A stretch of DNA of 64,000 bases from Novimethylophilus kurashikiensis (GTDB lineage Bacteria; Pseudomonadota; Gammaproteobacteria; Burkholderiales; Methylophilaceae): assembly GCF_003112435.1 (NCBI RefSeq), contig NZ_BDOQ01000004.1, positions 1-64,000 of the forward strand, read 5' to 3'. The notes under the pieces are model-generated. The model had not been told where the DNA came from. It searched no databases and worked only from the letters and a program-made list of their open reading frames with translations. A program made the position numbers and the translations under genes. Positions within the stretch are counted from its first letter, which is position 1, and every line of letters begins with the position of its first letter. This document shows, piece by piece, positions 1-9,340 of this stretch.

Positions 1-49
1 ATTCTCGCCTTTTTTATTTAATTACCGGGGTCGATTATCGACTCGACAA

Positions 50-904
50 TTAGTCGAAAATGACTGTCTTGTTGGAGTAGAGGAGAATCCGGTTCTCCAC
101 ATGCCAACGCACCGCGCGCGAGAGCACCACTTTTTCCAGGTCGCGACCTTTCTGAATCAGGTCTTCCAATTGGTCGCGGTGCGAGACGCGCACGATGTCC
201 TGCTCGATGATCGGTCCTTCGTCCAGCACCTCTGTAACGTAATGGCTGGTGGCGCCGATCAGCTTTACCCCGCGTTCGAAAGCACGATGGTATGGCCGTG
301 CACCGACAAATGCCGGCAAGAACGAATGATGGATGTTGATGACGCGCTGCGGGTAGCGTTTTACGAATTCCGGCGATAGCACCTGCATATAGCGCGCAAG
401 TACGATCAAGTCGATCTTGTGTTCATCGAGCAGCGCGAACTGTCTGGACTCGGCCTCGGCCTTGTTTTCCTTGGTGACCTCAACTACTTCGAACGGAATG
501 CCGTAAAAGTCAGCGATCCGTTGCGTATCGGGATGGTTGCTGATGATCAGCGGAATATCGCAGGCGAGTTCGCCGCTTTGATGGCGATACAGCAGATCGA
601 CCAAGCAGTGATCGTATTTGGACACAAAAATGGCGAGACGCGGCTTTTGGCCGGAAAGCTTGAGCTGCCATTGCATCTGGAACTGCTGGGCAATGGGTGT
701 GAATTCGCGCTCGAATTCCTCCGGCTGTAGGCCGAATCCTTCCAAGTCCCATTCCACGCGCATTAGAAACAGGTTTTCCGCCGCATCCTGATGCTGATCG
801 GCGTGCAGGATATTGGCGTTATGGCGATAGAGGAAATCGGCAATCGCCGCGACCAGACCTTTGCGGTCAGGGCAATTGATCAGCAGGGTGGCAGTTTTTT
901 TCAT
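50..904 (-). CDS. purU: Formyltetrahydrofolate deformylase PurU
   Basis: This 284-residue protein hydrolyses 10-formyl-THF to formate and THF, balancing one-carbon pools in the cytoplasm. Residues about 5-80 look like an ACT regulatory domain, and residues 88-270 are a formyltransferase-fold domain. The catalytic motif NIHHSFLP is at 190-197 (N190, H192), with the partner Asp in LDEGPI at 228. I chose the ATG at 904 because the protein then begins MKKTATLLIN, as in the family; the frame stays open upstream without homology. It diverges from the GyrI-like gene at 984. Length and motifs fit PurU well. Confidence 0.95.
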   Translation of the reverse strand: MKKTATLLINCPDRKGLVAAIADFLYRHNANILHADQHQDAAENLFLMRVEWDLEGFGLQPEEFEREFTPIAQQFQMQWQLKLSGQKPRLAIFVSKYDHCLVDLLYRHQSGELACDIPLIISNHPDTQRIADFYGIPFEVVEVTKENKAEAESRQFALLDEHKIDLIVLARYMQVLSPEFVKRYPQRVINIHHSFLPAFVGARPYHRAFERGVKLIGATSHYVTEVLDEGPIIEQDIVRVSHRDQLEDLIQKGRDLEKVVLSRAVRWHVENRILLYSNKTVIFD

Positions 905-938
905 TCGGCCGCGTCCGTATCTCTTTGAAAAGCCGACT

Positions 939-982
939 ATTATATCCGTTTCATTCAAAGCACCGCCAGATTGTGCTATCTT
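939..982. promoter_or_regulatory. Divergent promoter region of purU and the GyrI-like gene
   Basis: On the plus strand, TTCAAA (954-959) and TATCTT (977-982) are 17 bases apart. On the minus strand a perfect -10 hexamer TATAAT (complement of 939-944) faces purU, but no good -35 is visible. The plus-strand -10 ends only 1 and 7 bases before the two candidate ATGs of the downstream gene. Motif reading only. Confidence 0.4.
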
Positions 983-983
983 C

Positions 984-1502
984 ATGGCGATGAATAAGCA
1001 ATGGCCATACTTTTTACTCGCATTCGTCTTGCCGCTTCTAGTCGTTTTCTGGTGGTGGGGCGCATTTTCAACTCCCGAAATCAAGGTCGAACAACGCAAT
1101 GCCATGCGTTACGCCTATCTTGTCTCTGAGGGCGATTACAGCAAGGCCGAGGACAAGCAGCGCGAAGTTGCCGATTTACTCAAGCAGCAGAAAATCACCG
1201 CTGGGCAAGCTATCACGTTGATCGAGGACGATCCTCGCAAGACACCTTCGACTCAGCGCCATGCACGCGCCGGTATCGTCATCGATGCAAACGCACAGCC
1301 TGCAGCGCCGCTGCTGGTCGGTGATTTACCCCAGCGCCAGGCGGTTGTCGTCAGTGCCCGCGGCCATCCTTTCATCGTCTACGGCAAGGCTTACGGCGCA
1401 TTGCTCAGCTATCTCGATATGCATGGATTGGCGTTGGAGTTGCCTGTTGCAGAAACGGCGCACGAAAATACGCTCACCATTGAAATGGCGCTAAGAAGAT
1501 GA
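984..1502 (+). CDS. Membrane-anchored GyrI-like effector-binding domain protein
   Basis: This protein of about 172 residues has one N-terminal membrane segment (residues about 8-27, rich in Leu/Val/Phe/Trp). A soluble region follows that resembles the GyrI-like/SOUL small-molecule-binding fold: a 'YLVSEGDYSKAED' stretch, a 'LIEDDPRKT' turn and an alternating beta C-terminus. Such proteins bind small hydrophobic ligands; the ligand here is unknown. ATG at 984 and at 990 are both possible and neither has a visible Shine-Dalgarno. Its stop overlaps the next start by 4 bases (ATGA), so it is probably co-translated with the CobD-like gene. The family assignment is moderate. Confidence 0.65.
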   Translation: MAMNKQWPYFLLAFVLPLLVVFWWWGAFSTPEIKVEQRNAMRYAYLVSEGDYSKAEDKQREVADLLKQQKITAGQAITLIEDDPRKTPSTQRHARAGIVIDANAQPAAPLLVGDLPQRQAVVVSARGHPFIVYGKAYGALLSYLDMHGLALELPVAETAHENTLTIEMALRR

Positions 1503-2410
1503 GTTTTCTGGTTCTTCTCGGGGCACTGCTGCTGACTTACTATCGCCCGTTGCCGGTCAAGTTTGCGGCCGGTCACTGGCATCGCGATTTTTCGCGCTTG
1601 ATGGAACGCAACCTCAACGACGGCCATGCACGCCACGGCTTTATTGCCTGGGTGTTGTCGGCACTCTTGCCCACGCTGCTGATCGCGGTAGCTTATTACC
1701 TGTTATGGCACTTTGCGGTGCCGTTGGCGACGCTTTACGGTGTGGTTGTACTCTATTTGGTTTTGGATTTTCGTGGCTTCAGCGCTCCGGCAGAGGCCAT
1801 TGCGAAAGCGCTACGCGACAACCATATCCAGGATGCGCGGGAGCGGCTCGAACTCTGGAGCGGTCAATCCGCAGAGGCTTACGGTGCTGGTGAGATATCT
1901 CGTGTCGCCATCGAGACAACCCTGATGCGTTCCCACTACAGTCTATACGCCCCTATTTTCTGGTTCATGCTATTGGGGCCGGCAGGGGCGGTGTTGTACC
2001 GTCTTTCGCAGTCCGTAGACGCGGTGTGGGGCGGGCAGGATGAACCGTTCAATCGCGTGCCACGCACCATTTTTTATTGGCTGGATTGGCTTCCCGTCAG
2101 GTTCACCGCGGTTTGCTTTGCAGTTGTCGGCGATTTCGAGGACGCTTTGTATTGCTGGCGCACCCAGGCAGCTGCCTGGAAAAACGAAGCTGTGGGCATC
2201 ATGCTTGCAAGCGGTGCCGGAGCGCTAGGTGTTAGGATCGGCGAGCCTTTGCCGTTCAAAGGCATTTTGGAATACCGCCCCGAGATGGGGCTGGGCGATG
2301 TCGCAGATGCCGACTATCTGATGAGCACGGTCGGTTTAATTTGGCGTGCGCTGGTATTGATGCTGGCGTTGATGTTGCTGCTGACGTTTGCCAATTGGTT
2401 AGGAAATTAG
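1499..2410 (+). CDS. CobD/CbiB (AmpE-like) family integral membrane protein
   Basis: This 303-residue membrane protein has hydrophobic segments near residues 2-14, 50-85, 150-170 and 280-300. The block '[17 protein letters not shown]', the later '[18 protein letters not shown]' segment and the terminal hydrophobic helix match the CobD/CbiB superfamily. Its members include adenosylcobinamide-phosphate synthase and AmpE. No other cobalamin genes are nearby, so the catalytic role is uncertain. It starts in a 4-base overlap with the gene before it and ends one base before the ispH GTG, indicating one transcript with ispH and ubiX. Confidence 0.7.
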   Translation: MSFLVLLGALLLTYYRPLPVKFAAGHWHRDFSRLMERNLNDGHARHGFIAWVLSALLPTLLIAVAYYLLWHFAVPLATLYGVVVLYLVLDFRGFSAPAEAIAKALRDNHIQDARERLELWSGQSAEAYGAGEISRVAIETTLMRSHYSLYAPIFWFMLLGPAGAVLYRLSQSVDAVWGGQDEPFNRVPRTIFYWLDWLPVRFTAVCFAVVGDFEDALYCWRTQAAAWKNEAVGIMLASGAGALGVRIGEPLPFKGILEYRPEMGLGDVADADYLMSTVGLIWRALVLMLALMLLLTFANWLGN

Positions 2411-2411
2411 T

Positions 2412-3344
2412 GTGAAATCTATGCAGGTTGTTTTGGCTAATCCCCGCGGCTTTTGTGCCGGTGTCGATCGTGCCATCGTTATTGTCGAGCAAGCGTTGGA
2501 GCGCTTTGGCGCACCCATTTATGTGCGTCATGAAGTGGTGCACAACAAATTCGTCGTGGACGAACTCAAGCGCAAGGGCGCTATTTTCGTCGAGGAACTG
2601 GATGAAGTGCCCCCGGGCAATACCGTCATTTTCAGTGCGCATGGTGTTTCAGTGGCGGTGCGTGAAGAAGCAGAAGCCCGCGGCCTCAAGGTATTCGATG
2701 CGACTTGTCCGCTTGTGACCAAGGTTCACATGGAAGTTGCCAAGATGCGCGCGCAGGGCCGAGAAATCATCATGATCGGCCACAAGGGACATCCCGAGGT
2801 CGAAGGCACCATGGGGCAAAGCGAAGGCGGCATGTATCTGGTCGAGACGCCGGAAGACGTAGCGCAACTGGCCGTGAAAGACCCCGCCAAGCTGGCATAC
2901 GTCACGCAAACAACCTTGTCGATGGACGATGCAGCAAAGGTGGTCGAGGCCTTGAAGCAGCGCTTCCCAGAAATCGCGGCCCCGAAGAGCGACGACATCT
3001 GCTATGCCACTCAAAATCGTCAGGATGCGGTGAAGTCGCTCTCGGCGCAGTGCGATCTCGTCGTGGTTGTCGGGTCGCCGAATAGCTCCAATTCCAACCG
3101 CTTGCGCGAAGTAGCGCGTAACCAGGGCATTGAAGCTTACATGGTCGACAACGCGAGCCAGCTGGATCCTGCCTGGGTGGTCGGAAAAACGCGAGTTGGC
3201 GTGACGGCTGGTGCTTCTGCCCCTGAAGTGCTGGTGCAAGAAGTCGTGGCCCGGCTACGCGAACTAGGTGCCGCACAAGTCGACGAATTGGAAGGCATCG
3301 TCGAGCGCGTCGTGTTCCCACTTCCTAAAAATCTGGCGGCATGA
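2412..3344 (+). CDS. ispH: 4-hydroxy-3-methylbut-2-enyl diphosphate reductase IspH
   Basis: IspH catalyses the last step of the MEP isoprenoid pathway, reducing HMBPP to IPP and DMAPP with a 4Fe-4S cluster. The three cluster cysteines are in FCAGVD (C15), DATCP (C99) and DICYAT (C197), numbered from the GTG at 2412. The catalytic HPEVEGT motif is near residue 129. An ATG at 2421 gives the shorter N-terminus [10 protein letters not shown], which is equally plausible. The 310-residue length is normal. It is followed by ubiX with a 4-base overlap; both act in prenyl metabolism. Confidence 0.96.
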   Translation: MKSMQVVLANPRGFCAGVDRAIVIVEQALERFGAPIYVRHEVVHNKFVVDELKRKGAIFVEELDEVPPGNTVIFSAHGVSVAVREEAEARGLKVFDATCPLVTKVHMEVAKMRAQGREIIMIGHKGHPEVEGTMGQSEGGMYLVETPEDVAQLAVKDPAKLAYVTQTTLSMDDAAKVVEALKQRFPEIAAPKSDDICYATQNRQDAVKSLSAQCDLVVVVGSPNSSNSNRLREVARNQGIEAYMVDNASQLDPAWVVGKTRVGVTAGASAPEVLVQEVVARLRELGAAQVDELEGIVERVVFPLPKNLAA

Positions 3345-3958
3345 AGAAGACCATTACATTGGCATTGACCGGGGCTTCTGGCCTTGGCTACGCCATGCGA
3401 TTGATGGAATCTTTGTTGGCCGACGGCCACACCGTCTTTCTCGTTTATTCCCAAGCTGCACAGTTCGTCGCCATGCAGGAACTCGATATGGCGTTGCCGG
3501 CACGTACCGCTGAAACACGCACGATGCTGCTGGAGCGCTTCAAATGCCGACCTGAGCAGCTCCACGTTTTTGCGCGGGAAGATTGGATGGCGCCGATTGC
3601 TTCGGGGACTGGTGCTGCGGATGCGATGGTGGTGTGCCCCTGTACGATGGGCGCGTTGTCAGCGATTGCCAACGGTTCGAGCGAGAATTTAATCGAACGG
3701 GCGGCTGACGTGATGATCAAGGAAGGTCGCAAGTTGATTCTGGTGCCGCGCGAGACGCCGTTCTCGCCGATTCACCTTGAAAACATGCTGAAACTATCCA
3801 GGATCGGCGTCACCATGTTGGCTGCCAATCCCGGGTTCTATCATCGGCCGTCCACCGTGCAGGACGTTATCGATTTTATTGTCGCCAAGATTCTCGATCA
3901 GCTTGGCATCGAGCACGACCTCATGGCCAAGTGGGGAGATGTGAAACTGGCGGATTAA
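3341..3958 (+). CDS. ubiX: Flavin prenyltransferase UbiX
   Basis: UbiX joins dimethylallyl phosphate to FMN, making the prenyl-FMN cofactor needed by UbiD-type decarboxylases, for example in ubiquinone synthesis. The 205 residues show the N-terminal flavin loop [13 protein letters not shown], the [14 protein letters not shown] segment, and the [16 protein letters not shown] and NPGFYHRP motifs of the family. The start codon sits in an ATGA overlap with ispH. The gene faces the DoxX gene, and a stem-loop overlaps its end. Confidence 0.95.
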   Translation: MKKTITLALTGASGLGYAMRLMESLLADGHTVFLVYSQAAQFVAMQELDMALPARTAETRTMLLERFKCRPEQLHVFAREDWMAPIASGTGAADAMVVCPCTMGALSAIANGSSENLIERAADVMIKEGRKLILVPRETPFSPIHLENMLKLSRIGVTMLAANPGFYHRPSTVQDVIDFIVAKILDQLGIEHDLMAKWGDVKLAD

Positions 3959-3982
3959 TACTGGTTGATTAAGCCGCCAGTT
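3945..3982. terminator. Stem-loop between convergent ubiX and DoxX genes
   Basis: The 9-base arms AACTGGCGG (3945-3953) and CCGCCAGTT (3974-3982) are perfectly complementary. After one mismatch a further TTAAT/ATTAA pairing tightens the loop. There is no strong T-tract on either side, so it could be a bidirectional terminator or just an mRNA-end stabiliser. The arm on the ubiX side covers the last codons. Confidence 0.5.
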
Positions 3983-3987
3983 GAAGG

Positions 3988-4371
3988 TCAGTTTTTCTTC
4001 TTGAGGTTGTCCAGGCTGCAAGGGCCGGGACCATAAGCCACCATCGCCAGCATGCCGCCGGCAATCGCAAGGTTTTGCAGGAGCAAACCATCACCGCGGT
4101 GCAGCAGGAACGCAATGAATACGCTGTAAAGCGCCAGCACCCAAGCGGCCATGCGGGTCTTCCAACCGAGCAGCAAAGCAGCGCCAGCGCCGACTTCGAT
4201 AATGATCATCAGCGGTGCTAGGATGGGGGGCAAACCCATGCTGCCAAGATGCGCCAGGAATTGATTGTAGAAGTCCGGATTCTGGGCACTGAAAATAACC
4301 TTGTTAATCCCAACGACCAAAAAGATTTGCGCCAAAAGAACACGGGCTGCAACGGCAACGACTTTATCCAT
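3988..4371 (-). CDS. DoxX family inner-membrane protein
   Basis: This 127-residue protein has four hydrophobic segments (about residues 5-25, 48-68, 74-93 and 100-117), the usual DoxX layout, with the characteristic 'ARVLLAQIFLVVGINKV' start and 'IIEVGAGAALLLGWKTR' middle. DoxX proteins are linked to redox processes at the membrane, but no specific activity can be given. I chose the ATG at 4371 because an AGAGGA Shine-Dalgarno lies 8 bases upstream. It lies downstream of queC on the same strand with a 62-base gap. Confidence 0.8.
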   Translation of the reverse strand: MDKVVAVAARVLLAQIFLVVGINKVIFSAQNPDFYNQFLAHLGSMGLPPILAPLMIIIEVGAGAALLLGWKTRMAAWVLALYSVFIAFLLHRGDGLLLQNLAIAGGMLAMVAYGPGPCSLDNLKKKN

Positions 4372-4433
4372 TTGAAATCCTCTTAAAAAATCCCCGGCAA
4401 TAATGCCTGCAAGCCTGGGCGGCTGCAAGCGAT

Positions 4434-5102
4434 TCAAATCATTCGAGTGGGGTCTGCTAGGCCAGCGGCTACAAAGCCCTCATGGCGCAACCGGCAGGAG
4501 TCGCATTGGCCGCAAGCATGGCCTTCGGCGTCGGCCTGATAGCAGGAAACCGTCAAGCTGTAATCAACACCTAAGGCTGTGCCTTGGCGAATGATTTCAG
4601 CCTTGCTCAGGTCGATGAGCGGAGTGTGAATTTCGACGGTATCGCCTTCCACGCCAGCTTTGGTGGCAAGGTTGGCCATGCGTTGGAATGCCTCGATGTA
4701 TTCCTTGCGGCAATCGGGGTAGCCGGAATAGTCGACAGCGTTGACGCCGATGAAGATGTCGCGTGACCCCAGGACTTCAGCCCAGGCCAGCGCCAGGGAG
4801 AGCATGATGGTGTTTCGGGCCGGGACATAGGTGACGGGGATGCCTTCGGTTGGGCTTTGCGGTACCGCGATAGAGGTATCGGTCAATGCCGATCCACCGA
4901 ACGCCGACAAGTCGAGCTGGAATACACGATGTTCGGCAGCACCCAGCGCTGCGGCCACACGGCGAGAAGCATCCAGCTCAGCCACATGGCGTTGATGATA
5001 GTCGAAGCTCAGGCAATAGCACTCGTAGCCTTGGCTCCGAGCGATGGCTAGTACAGTGGCGGAATCCAGCCCGCCGGAAAGCAGCACGACGGCTTTTTTC
5101 AT
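4434..5102 (-). CDS. queC: 7-cyano-7-deazaguanine synthase QueC
   Basis: QueC converts 7-carboxy-7-deazaguanine to preQ0 with ATP and ammonia in the queuosine/archaeosine pathway. The 222 residues show the PP-loop SGGLDS at 9-14 and four C-terminal zinc ligands, C187, C197, C200 and C203. The ATG at 5102 overlaps the queE stop by 4 bases. It is the last gene of the long ruv-tol-que array, next to the enzyme that makes its substrate. Confidence 0.96.
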   Translation of the reverse strand: MKKAVVLLSGGLDSATVLAIARSQGYECYCLSFDYHQRHVAELDASRRVAAALGAAEHRVFQLDLSAFGGSALTDTSIAVPQSPTEGIPVTYVPARNTIMLSLALAWAEVLGSRDIFIGVNAVDYSGYPDCRKEYIEAFQRMANLATKAGVEGDTVEIHTPLIDLSKAEIIRQGTALGVDYSLTVSCYQADAEGHACGQCDSCRLRHEGFVAAGLADPTRMI

Positions 5103-5737
5103 CGCCCTGGCTCCTCGCCCCAAAGAATCTTGTGCAACTGCACCTGGAAGCGAACGGGCAATTTGTCCGCTAACCCCCACTCCGCCAAGTCGCGCGCAGA
5201 AATTTCACCATAGACGGGAGAGAAGAGGACCGGGCACCGTTCCGCCAGCTGCCGTTCTTGCAACACCTGTCTGGCCCATTCGTAATCTTCGCGATTGCAG
5301 ATGACGAACTTGATCTCGTCCTTGGGCTTGATGTGGTCGAGATTGGTCCAGAGGTTCTTGGATACTTCCCCGGAACCTGGCGTTTTGATATCGAGAATAA
5401 CGGAAACACGCGGATCGACACCGGAAATATCCAGGCTACCGCCGGTTTCGATCGAGACGTTATACCCTGCATCGCAAAGCTGCTTCAGCAATGGTAGGCA
5501 ATCTTTTTGCGCCAGCGGTTCGCCGCCGGTCACAGTCACATAATGAGCCCCAGTCGCGGCGACTTTATCCAGAATTTCAGCGAGTTCCATGGTGGAACCG
5601 CCCTGAAAGGCGTAGGCAGTATCGCAATAACCGCAGCGCAGGGGGCAGCCTGTGAGCCGCACGAATGCGGTCGGCAGCCCCATGCGGGAGGTTTCTCCCT
5701 GCAAGGAGAAAAAGATTTCGTGGATGCGGAGCGACAA
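5099..5737 (-). CDS. queE: 7-carboxy-7-deazaguanine synthase QueE (radical SAM)
   Basis: This radical-SAM enzyme contracts 6-carboxy-tetrahydropterin to 7-carboxy-7-deazaguanine. The cluster motif CxxxCxxC is at C31, C35 and C38, preceded by the family signature SLQGET. I place the start at a TTG (5737), one base after the cpoB stop, because the protein then begins [15 protein letters not shown] at the normal length of 212. The upstream ATG at 5800 would add 21 residues encoded inside cpoB and unlike the family. It overlaps queC by 4 bases. Confidence 0.92.
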   Translation of the reverse strand: MSLRIHEIFFSLQGETSRMGLPTAFVRLTGCPLRCGYCDTAYAFQGGSTMELAEILDKVAATGAHYVTVTGGEPLAQKDCLPLLKQLCDAGYNVSIETGGSLDISGVDPRVSVILDIKTPGSGEVSKNLWTNLDHIKPKDEIKFVICNREDYEWARQVLQERQLAERCPVLFSPVYGEISARDLAEWGLADKLPVRFQVQLHKILWGEEPGR

Positions 5738-5738
5738 A

Positions 5739-6626
5739 CTAGTTCTTCGACCTGAGTGAATCGAGTGCTGCCAAGCGCTTTTTCGCGAGAGGTGCGGCAT
5801 CGCTCACTGGATACTTGGCGATCAAGGATTTCAGCGTTTGGCGGGCGCCGTCGATATCGGAAAGCTGAATCTGGCTGTTGGCGATGTTGTACATCGCATC
5901 CGGTGCTTTTTGATGATCCGGATAGCGCTGGATCAGCTTCTCTTGGGCTGCAATCGCACCCTTGTAATTTTTTTGCGAGAAATACGCATACCCCAACCAG
6001 TATTGTGCGCTGGGGGCAAACTTGCTATCAGGGTAAGCGGCAATGAACTTGTCGAATGCATCGGCTGATTGGGCGTATTTACCTGCCTTGAACAAAGCAT
6101 GAGCCGCTTCATAATCCTTCAGTTCAGCGCCGGTATCGGGTGCAGGTTGTGCTGGGCTGGGATTGGCATTCTGGGGAGCAGTCGCTGCAGCTGTATCAGC
6201 AGGGCCGGGAGGCGTTGCCGAAGTCGGCGCTGCTGGCGCAGGTCCACTTTCAAGTTTGCGCAGGCGTCCGTCGAGGTCGGCATACAGGTCGCGCTGGCGC
6301 TTTTGCGTCACCTCGACGTCATGAGACATGACTTCGAGCTGACCTTTGATCTTTCCGAGCTCGGCATTGAGATTGTTGATCTGGTTGAGCAGATCGATCA
6401 TGCCTTGACTGCGGAGTTGGGTTTCAACAGCTGAAACACGGCCTTCGACGGCCTGACGCTGCTTCAGTTCGTCGTCTAACTTGGCTTGAAGCTGGGTTTG
6501 AAGTTGCGTGACTTGCTGTTGCAGGTCGGCAATCTTTTTGCGCGCTTCATCGTCGCTGAAAAAAGCCGCATGGGCAGCGTTGAAGCTGCCCATGAGCAGA
6601 CAAAAAATCAGAACTGATTTTTTCAT
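5739..6626 (-). CDS. cpoB: Cell division coordinator CpoB (YbgF), Tol-Pal associated
   Basis: This 295-residue periplasmic protein links the Tol-Pal machine to PBP1B during septal peptidoglycan synthesis. The N-terminus is a signal peptide ending near AHA (residue 20). Residues about 26-115 form a Gln/Leu-rich trimerising coiled coil. A Pro/Ala-rich linker follows, and residues about 170-290 are TPR repeats (LKDYEAAHALFKAGKYAQSA, YPDSKFAPSAQYWLGYAYF). It lies 9 bases after pal and directly before queE, the usual order. Confidence 0.94.
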   Translation of the reverse strand: MKKSVLIFCLLMGSFNAAHAAFFSDDEARKKIADLQQQVTQLQTQLQAKLDDELKQRQAVEGRVSAVETQLRSQGMIDLLNQINNLNAELGKIKGQLEVMSHDVEVTQKRQRDLYADLDGRLRKLESGPAPAAPTSATPPGPADTAAATAPQNANPSPAQPAPDTGAELKDYEAAHALFKAGKYAQSADAFDKFIAAYPDSKFAPSAQYWLGYAYFSQKNYKGAIAAQEKLIQRYPDHQKAPDAMYNIANSQIQLSDIDGARQTLKSLIAKYPVSDAAPLAKKRLAALDSLRSKN

Positions 6627-6635
6627 CAGGCGATA

Positions 6636-7196
6636 TTACTCTTCGCCGGAGTAGATCACGTCGACGCGGCGGTTCTCAGCCCAGCAGGCTTCGGTCTTGT
6701 CGGAGCAACGGGGCTTTTCTTCGCCGTAGCTGACGGTTTCGATCTGCTTGTCGTTTACGCCCAGGACGTTCATGGCCTTCTTCACAGCGACGGAACGGCG
6801 CTGACCCAGGGCCAGGTTGTACTCGCGGCTGCCGCGATCGTCGGCGTTGCCTTGCAGGGCTACCTTGGCATCGGGGTGAGCCACCAGGTACTTGGCATGG
6901 GCTTCGACCAACGGACGGAACTCGGCCTTCACTTCATCCTTGTCGAAGTCGAAGTAGATGCTGCGCTTGGACAGGATGTTGTTGGGGTCCTTGAGCGGAT
7001 TCAAGGAAACGTTCTGGTCATTGGCAGCAGACGTTTGGGCGGTGGAGGTTTGAGGCTGGGCGGCTTCAGGAGCCTTGGCCGTGACGGCAGGGCTCTTTTC
7101 TTCCACGGCGGCCTTGGGCTCTTCCTTCACTTGCTTGCTGGAACATGCTACCAGAAGTGCTGCTAGGAGCACGCTTCCGATCAGTTGCTTATTCAT
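6636..7196 (-). CDS. pal: Peptidoglycan-associated lipoprotein Pal
   Basis: Pal is an outer-membrane lipoprotein that binds peptidoglycan and TolB. The lipobox LLVAC places the lipidated Cys at residue 18. A low-complexity Lys/Glu/Ala/Thr linker follows, then an OmpA-like domain with IYFDFDKDEV, the peptidoglycan-binding NADDRGSREYNLALGQRRS segment and a C-terminal RRVDVIY. I chose the ATG at 7196 over an upstream one at 7226 because only then does the signal peptide start correctly; an AAGGAG Shine-Dalgarno precedes it. The product has 186 residues. Confidence 0.96.
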   Translation of the reverse strand: MNKQLIGSVLLAALLVACSSKQVKEEPKAAVEEKSPAVTAKAPEAAQPQTSTAQTSAANDQNVSLNPLKDPNNILSKRSIYFDFDKDEVKAEFRPLVEAHAKYLVAHPDAKVALQGNADDRGSREYNLALGQRRSVAVKKAMNVLGVNDKQIETVSYGEEKPRCSDKTEACWAENRRVDVIYSGEE

Positions 7197-7229
7197 CTTT
7201 TTCTCCTTCAAGAGGTCAATTAACAAAAA

Positions 7230-8492
7230 TCAATTAGCTGCCGGGCCCCAGGAGGGCTCACGGACATCTCCCATTTCACTGAGGCGCTGCTTCACACGGC
7301 CGTCAGCGGAAGTCACCGACAAAATGCCGCGGTTGCCGACGCTGGTGGCGTAAATAATCATTCTGCTGTTGGGGGCGAAGCTCGGAGATTCATCTTGCGT
7401 AGAATCCGAGATGACTTGCGATTGACCGCTAGCCAATTCGCGAACTGCCACTTGGAACTTGCCACTGTCGCGCCGGATGTAAGTCAGCCATTTGCCGTCG
7501 GGCGAAACATGAGGGCTCACATTATAGCTGCCTTCGAAGGTGACGCGTTGCGCATCGCCGCCCAAGGGTGAGATTTTGTAAATCTGCGGGCTGCCGCCGC
7601 GGTCCGAGGTGAAATAAATCCACTTGCCGTCCGGAGACCAATCCGGCTCGGTATCGATGGCCGAGCCGGACGAGAGCGGCTGCATGCCGGTGCCATCGGC
7701 ATTGATCAGGCTCAGGCGCGAGTTGCCGCCATGGGTCAGCACGATGGCAAGACGTTTGCCATCAGGAGACCATGCCGGCGCGCTGTTGTTGCCCTTGAAA
7801 TTCGCCAGTACGTAACGCTGACCGGAAGTCAGGGATTGCACGAAGATGACCGGCTTTTTCTTCTCGAACGAGACGTAGGCCAGCTTGGTGCCATCCGGAG
7901 ACCAGGCCGGGGAAATAATCGGCTCGGTGCTTGAGAGTACGGTTTGCGGGCTGCCACCGTCGGCATCGGCCACTACCAGGCTGTAATGCTTGCCGGTTTT
8001 GTTCACGTAAGTGATCCGGGTGGAGAACACGCCGGGTTCGCCGGTCAGTTTTTCATAAATGATGTCGGCGATCTTGTGGGCGGTTTTGCGCAGCTGTGTG
8101 GGCGCAACATCGAATTCCATGCCTGCGAGCTGACTTTGTTTCAATACATCGAGCAGGCGGAACGTTACTTTCACATGGCCCCCACTGGAAGGCTCGACTT
8201 TGCCGATGGTCAGGGCTTGCGCTTGCAAGGCTGACCATTCCGGGTACTTTACTTCCGAAAGTTCATGCGGCTGAGTAGCAACTCCGCGAGTTTCCAGCAA
8301 ACGGAAAAAACCACTGCGACGGAGGTCGTTGGCCACGATGGTTGAAACGCTTTCCGGAGAAACCCCGGGCGGCTGGTTGAAAGGGACCACCGCAATGGGA
8401 ATTTGCTGGGCCGCACCGCCGACGATTTCGATATCAAGGGCATGCGAAATCGCGGGAAACAGGAAGAGGAATACCAGAAGTAGACGTGTCAT
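7230..8492 (-). CDS. tolB: Tol-Pal translocation protein TolB
   Basis: TolB is the periplasmic propeller protein that shuttles between Pal and TolA. The 420 residues include a signal peptide (about 1-18, ending SHA), an N-terminal TolB alpha/beta domain to about residue 155, and a six-bladed propeller built of WxPDGxxLAYVS-type repeats (SPAWSPDGTKLAYVS, SAPAWSPDGKRLAIV, DTEPDWSPDGKWIYF). It sits 20 bases after tolA and 33 bases before pal. Confidence 0.96.
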   Translation of the reverse strand: MTRLLLVFLFLFPAISHALDIEIVGGAAQQIPIAVVPFNQPPGVSPESVSTIVANDLRRSGFFRLLETRGVATQPHELSEVKYPEWSALQAQALTIGKVEPSSGGHVKVTFRLLDVLKQSQLAGMEFDVAPTQLRKTAHKIADIIYEKLTGEPGVFSTRITYVNKTGKHYSLVVADADGGSPQTVLSSTEPIISPAWSPDGTKLAYVSFEKKKPVIFVQSLTSGQRYVLANFKGNNSAPAWSPDGKRLAIVLTHGGNSRLSLINADGTGMQPLSSGSAIDTEPDWSPDGKWIYFTSDRGGSPQIYKISPLGGDAQRVTFEGSYNVSPHVSPDGKWLTYIRRDSGKFQVAVRELASGQSQVISDSTQDESPSFAPNSRMIIYATSVGNRGILSVTSADGRVKQRLSEMGDVREPSWGPAAN

Positions 8493-8512
8493 AGGCGGGA
8501 TTATAAAACAAG

Positions 8513-9340
8513 CTATTGGTCGTCGTTTGGACGGAATTTCAGTGTTAAGTCACGAAAATGCGCAAAAAGTTCCGGTTGAGGCGGTAATGGCAATGGTTGC
8601 GCCTGCAAAATCGCGCGCTCCACGGCTTGGTCGCAGGCTGGAATACCGCTCGATTTAACGAGCTTGGGATCACCGCTCAATTCCCCTGTCGGCATCAAGT
8701 GAACATTGAACGAAAGCGTTGGCTTGCCGGGGCCGCAAAGCTGCTTGTTCACATAACTCCGGATTTTGGCAATGATTTTGCCTTCGTATTCGTTACTTAC
8801 CCCACTTAACGCTGCCTGAGCCTGGGCGGCACGCTTGGCGTCTGCCGCTGCTTTGGCATCGGCAACGGCTTTGTCGGCCTCGCGATCGACAGGCTTGTCG
8901 TCCTTGAGGAGGTCTTCCTGTAGTTTGCGCAGAGCTTCCTTGCGTTTCTTTTCATCCTCGCGCTTTTTTTCCTCTTCCTTGGCCTTGAGGTCCACTTCCG
9001 GTTTTTTCGGTTCCACCTTGGGCGGTTTCTTTACCTCGGGCGCAGGAGGCTTGGCCTTGAGTTGAATCTCGGCCTTGGGCTCTGGGGGCTCAGGCTTGGG
9101 TTCCGGCTTTGGCGGTGGTGGAGGCGGGGGTGGCTCGGGTTTGGGTTCTGGCTTGGGCTCGGGTTTTGGTACATGCGGCTGTGGCAGGGTGTCCCATAAC
9201 TCCACTTGAGCGACTTCCTGGCCGGGAGAAATGTGTTTCCAGCTGAAAGAAAACACCATTACCGCAAAAAACAGTGCATGCACCAGTACGGCCAGGACGC
9301 CGGCGGGCCATGCGAGCGAATTTTCCCTACGGCGCAGCAT
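8513..9340 (-). CDS. tolA: Tol-Pal inner-membrane protein TolA
   Basis: TolA spans the periplasm and transmits TolQR-derived energy to TolB-Pal. A single membrane helix lies at about residues 9-33. A Pro-Lys-Glu-rich stretch (repeated PKPEPKPEP and a run of eight Pro) follows, then a Lys/Glu/Ala-rich helical rod. The C-terminal domain of about 95 residues is TonB-like, with two Cys (KQLCGPGK, GIPACDQ) that may form the family's disulfide. Its ATG overlaps the tolR stop by one base. The 275-residue length is on the short side, mainly in the rod. Confidence 0.92.
   Translation of the reverse strand: MLRRRENSLAWPAGVLAVLVHALFFAVMVFSFSWKHISPGQEVAQVELWDTLPQPHVPKPEPKPEPKPEPPPPPPPPKPEPKPEPPEPKAEIQLKAKPPAPEVKKPPKVEPKKPEVDLKAKEEEKKREDEKKRKEALRKLQEDLLKDDKPVDREADKAVADAKAAADAKRAAQAQAALSGVSNEYEGKIIAKIRSYVNKQLCGPGKPTLSFNVHLMPTGELSGDPKLVKSSGIPACDQAVERAILQAQPLPLPPQPELFAHFRDLTLKFRPNDDQ

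Noticed and set aside
1-49. A terminator after purU at the window edge
   Set aside because: Only a weak GTCGAT/ATCGAC pairing is visible, with no T-run at the right place; the sequence is cut by the window start.
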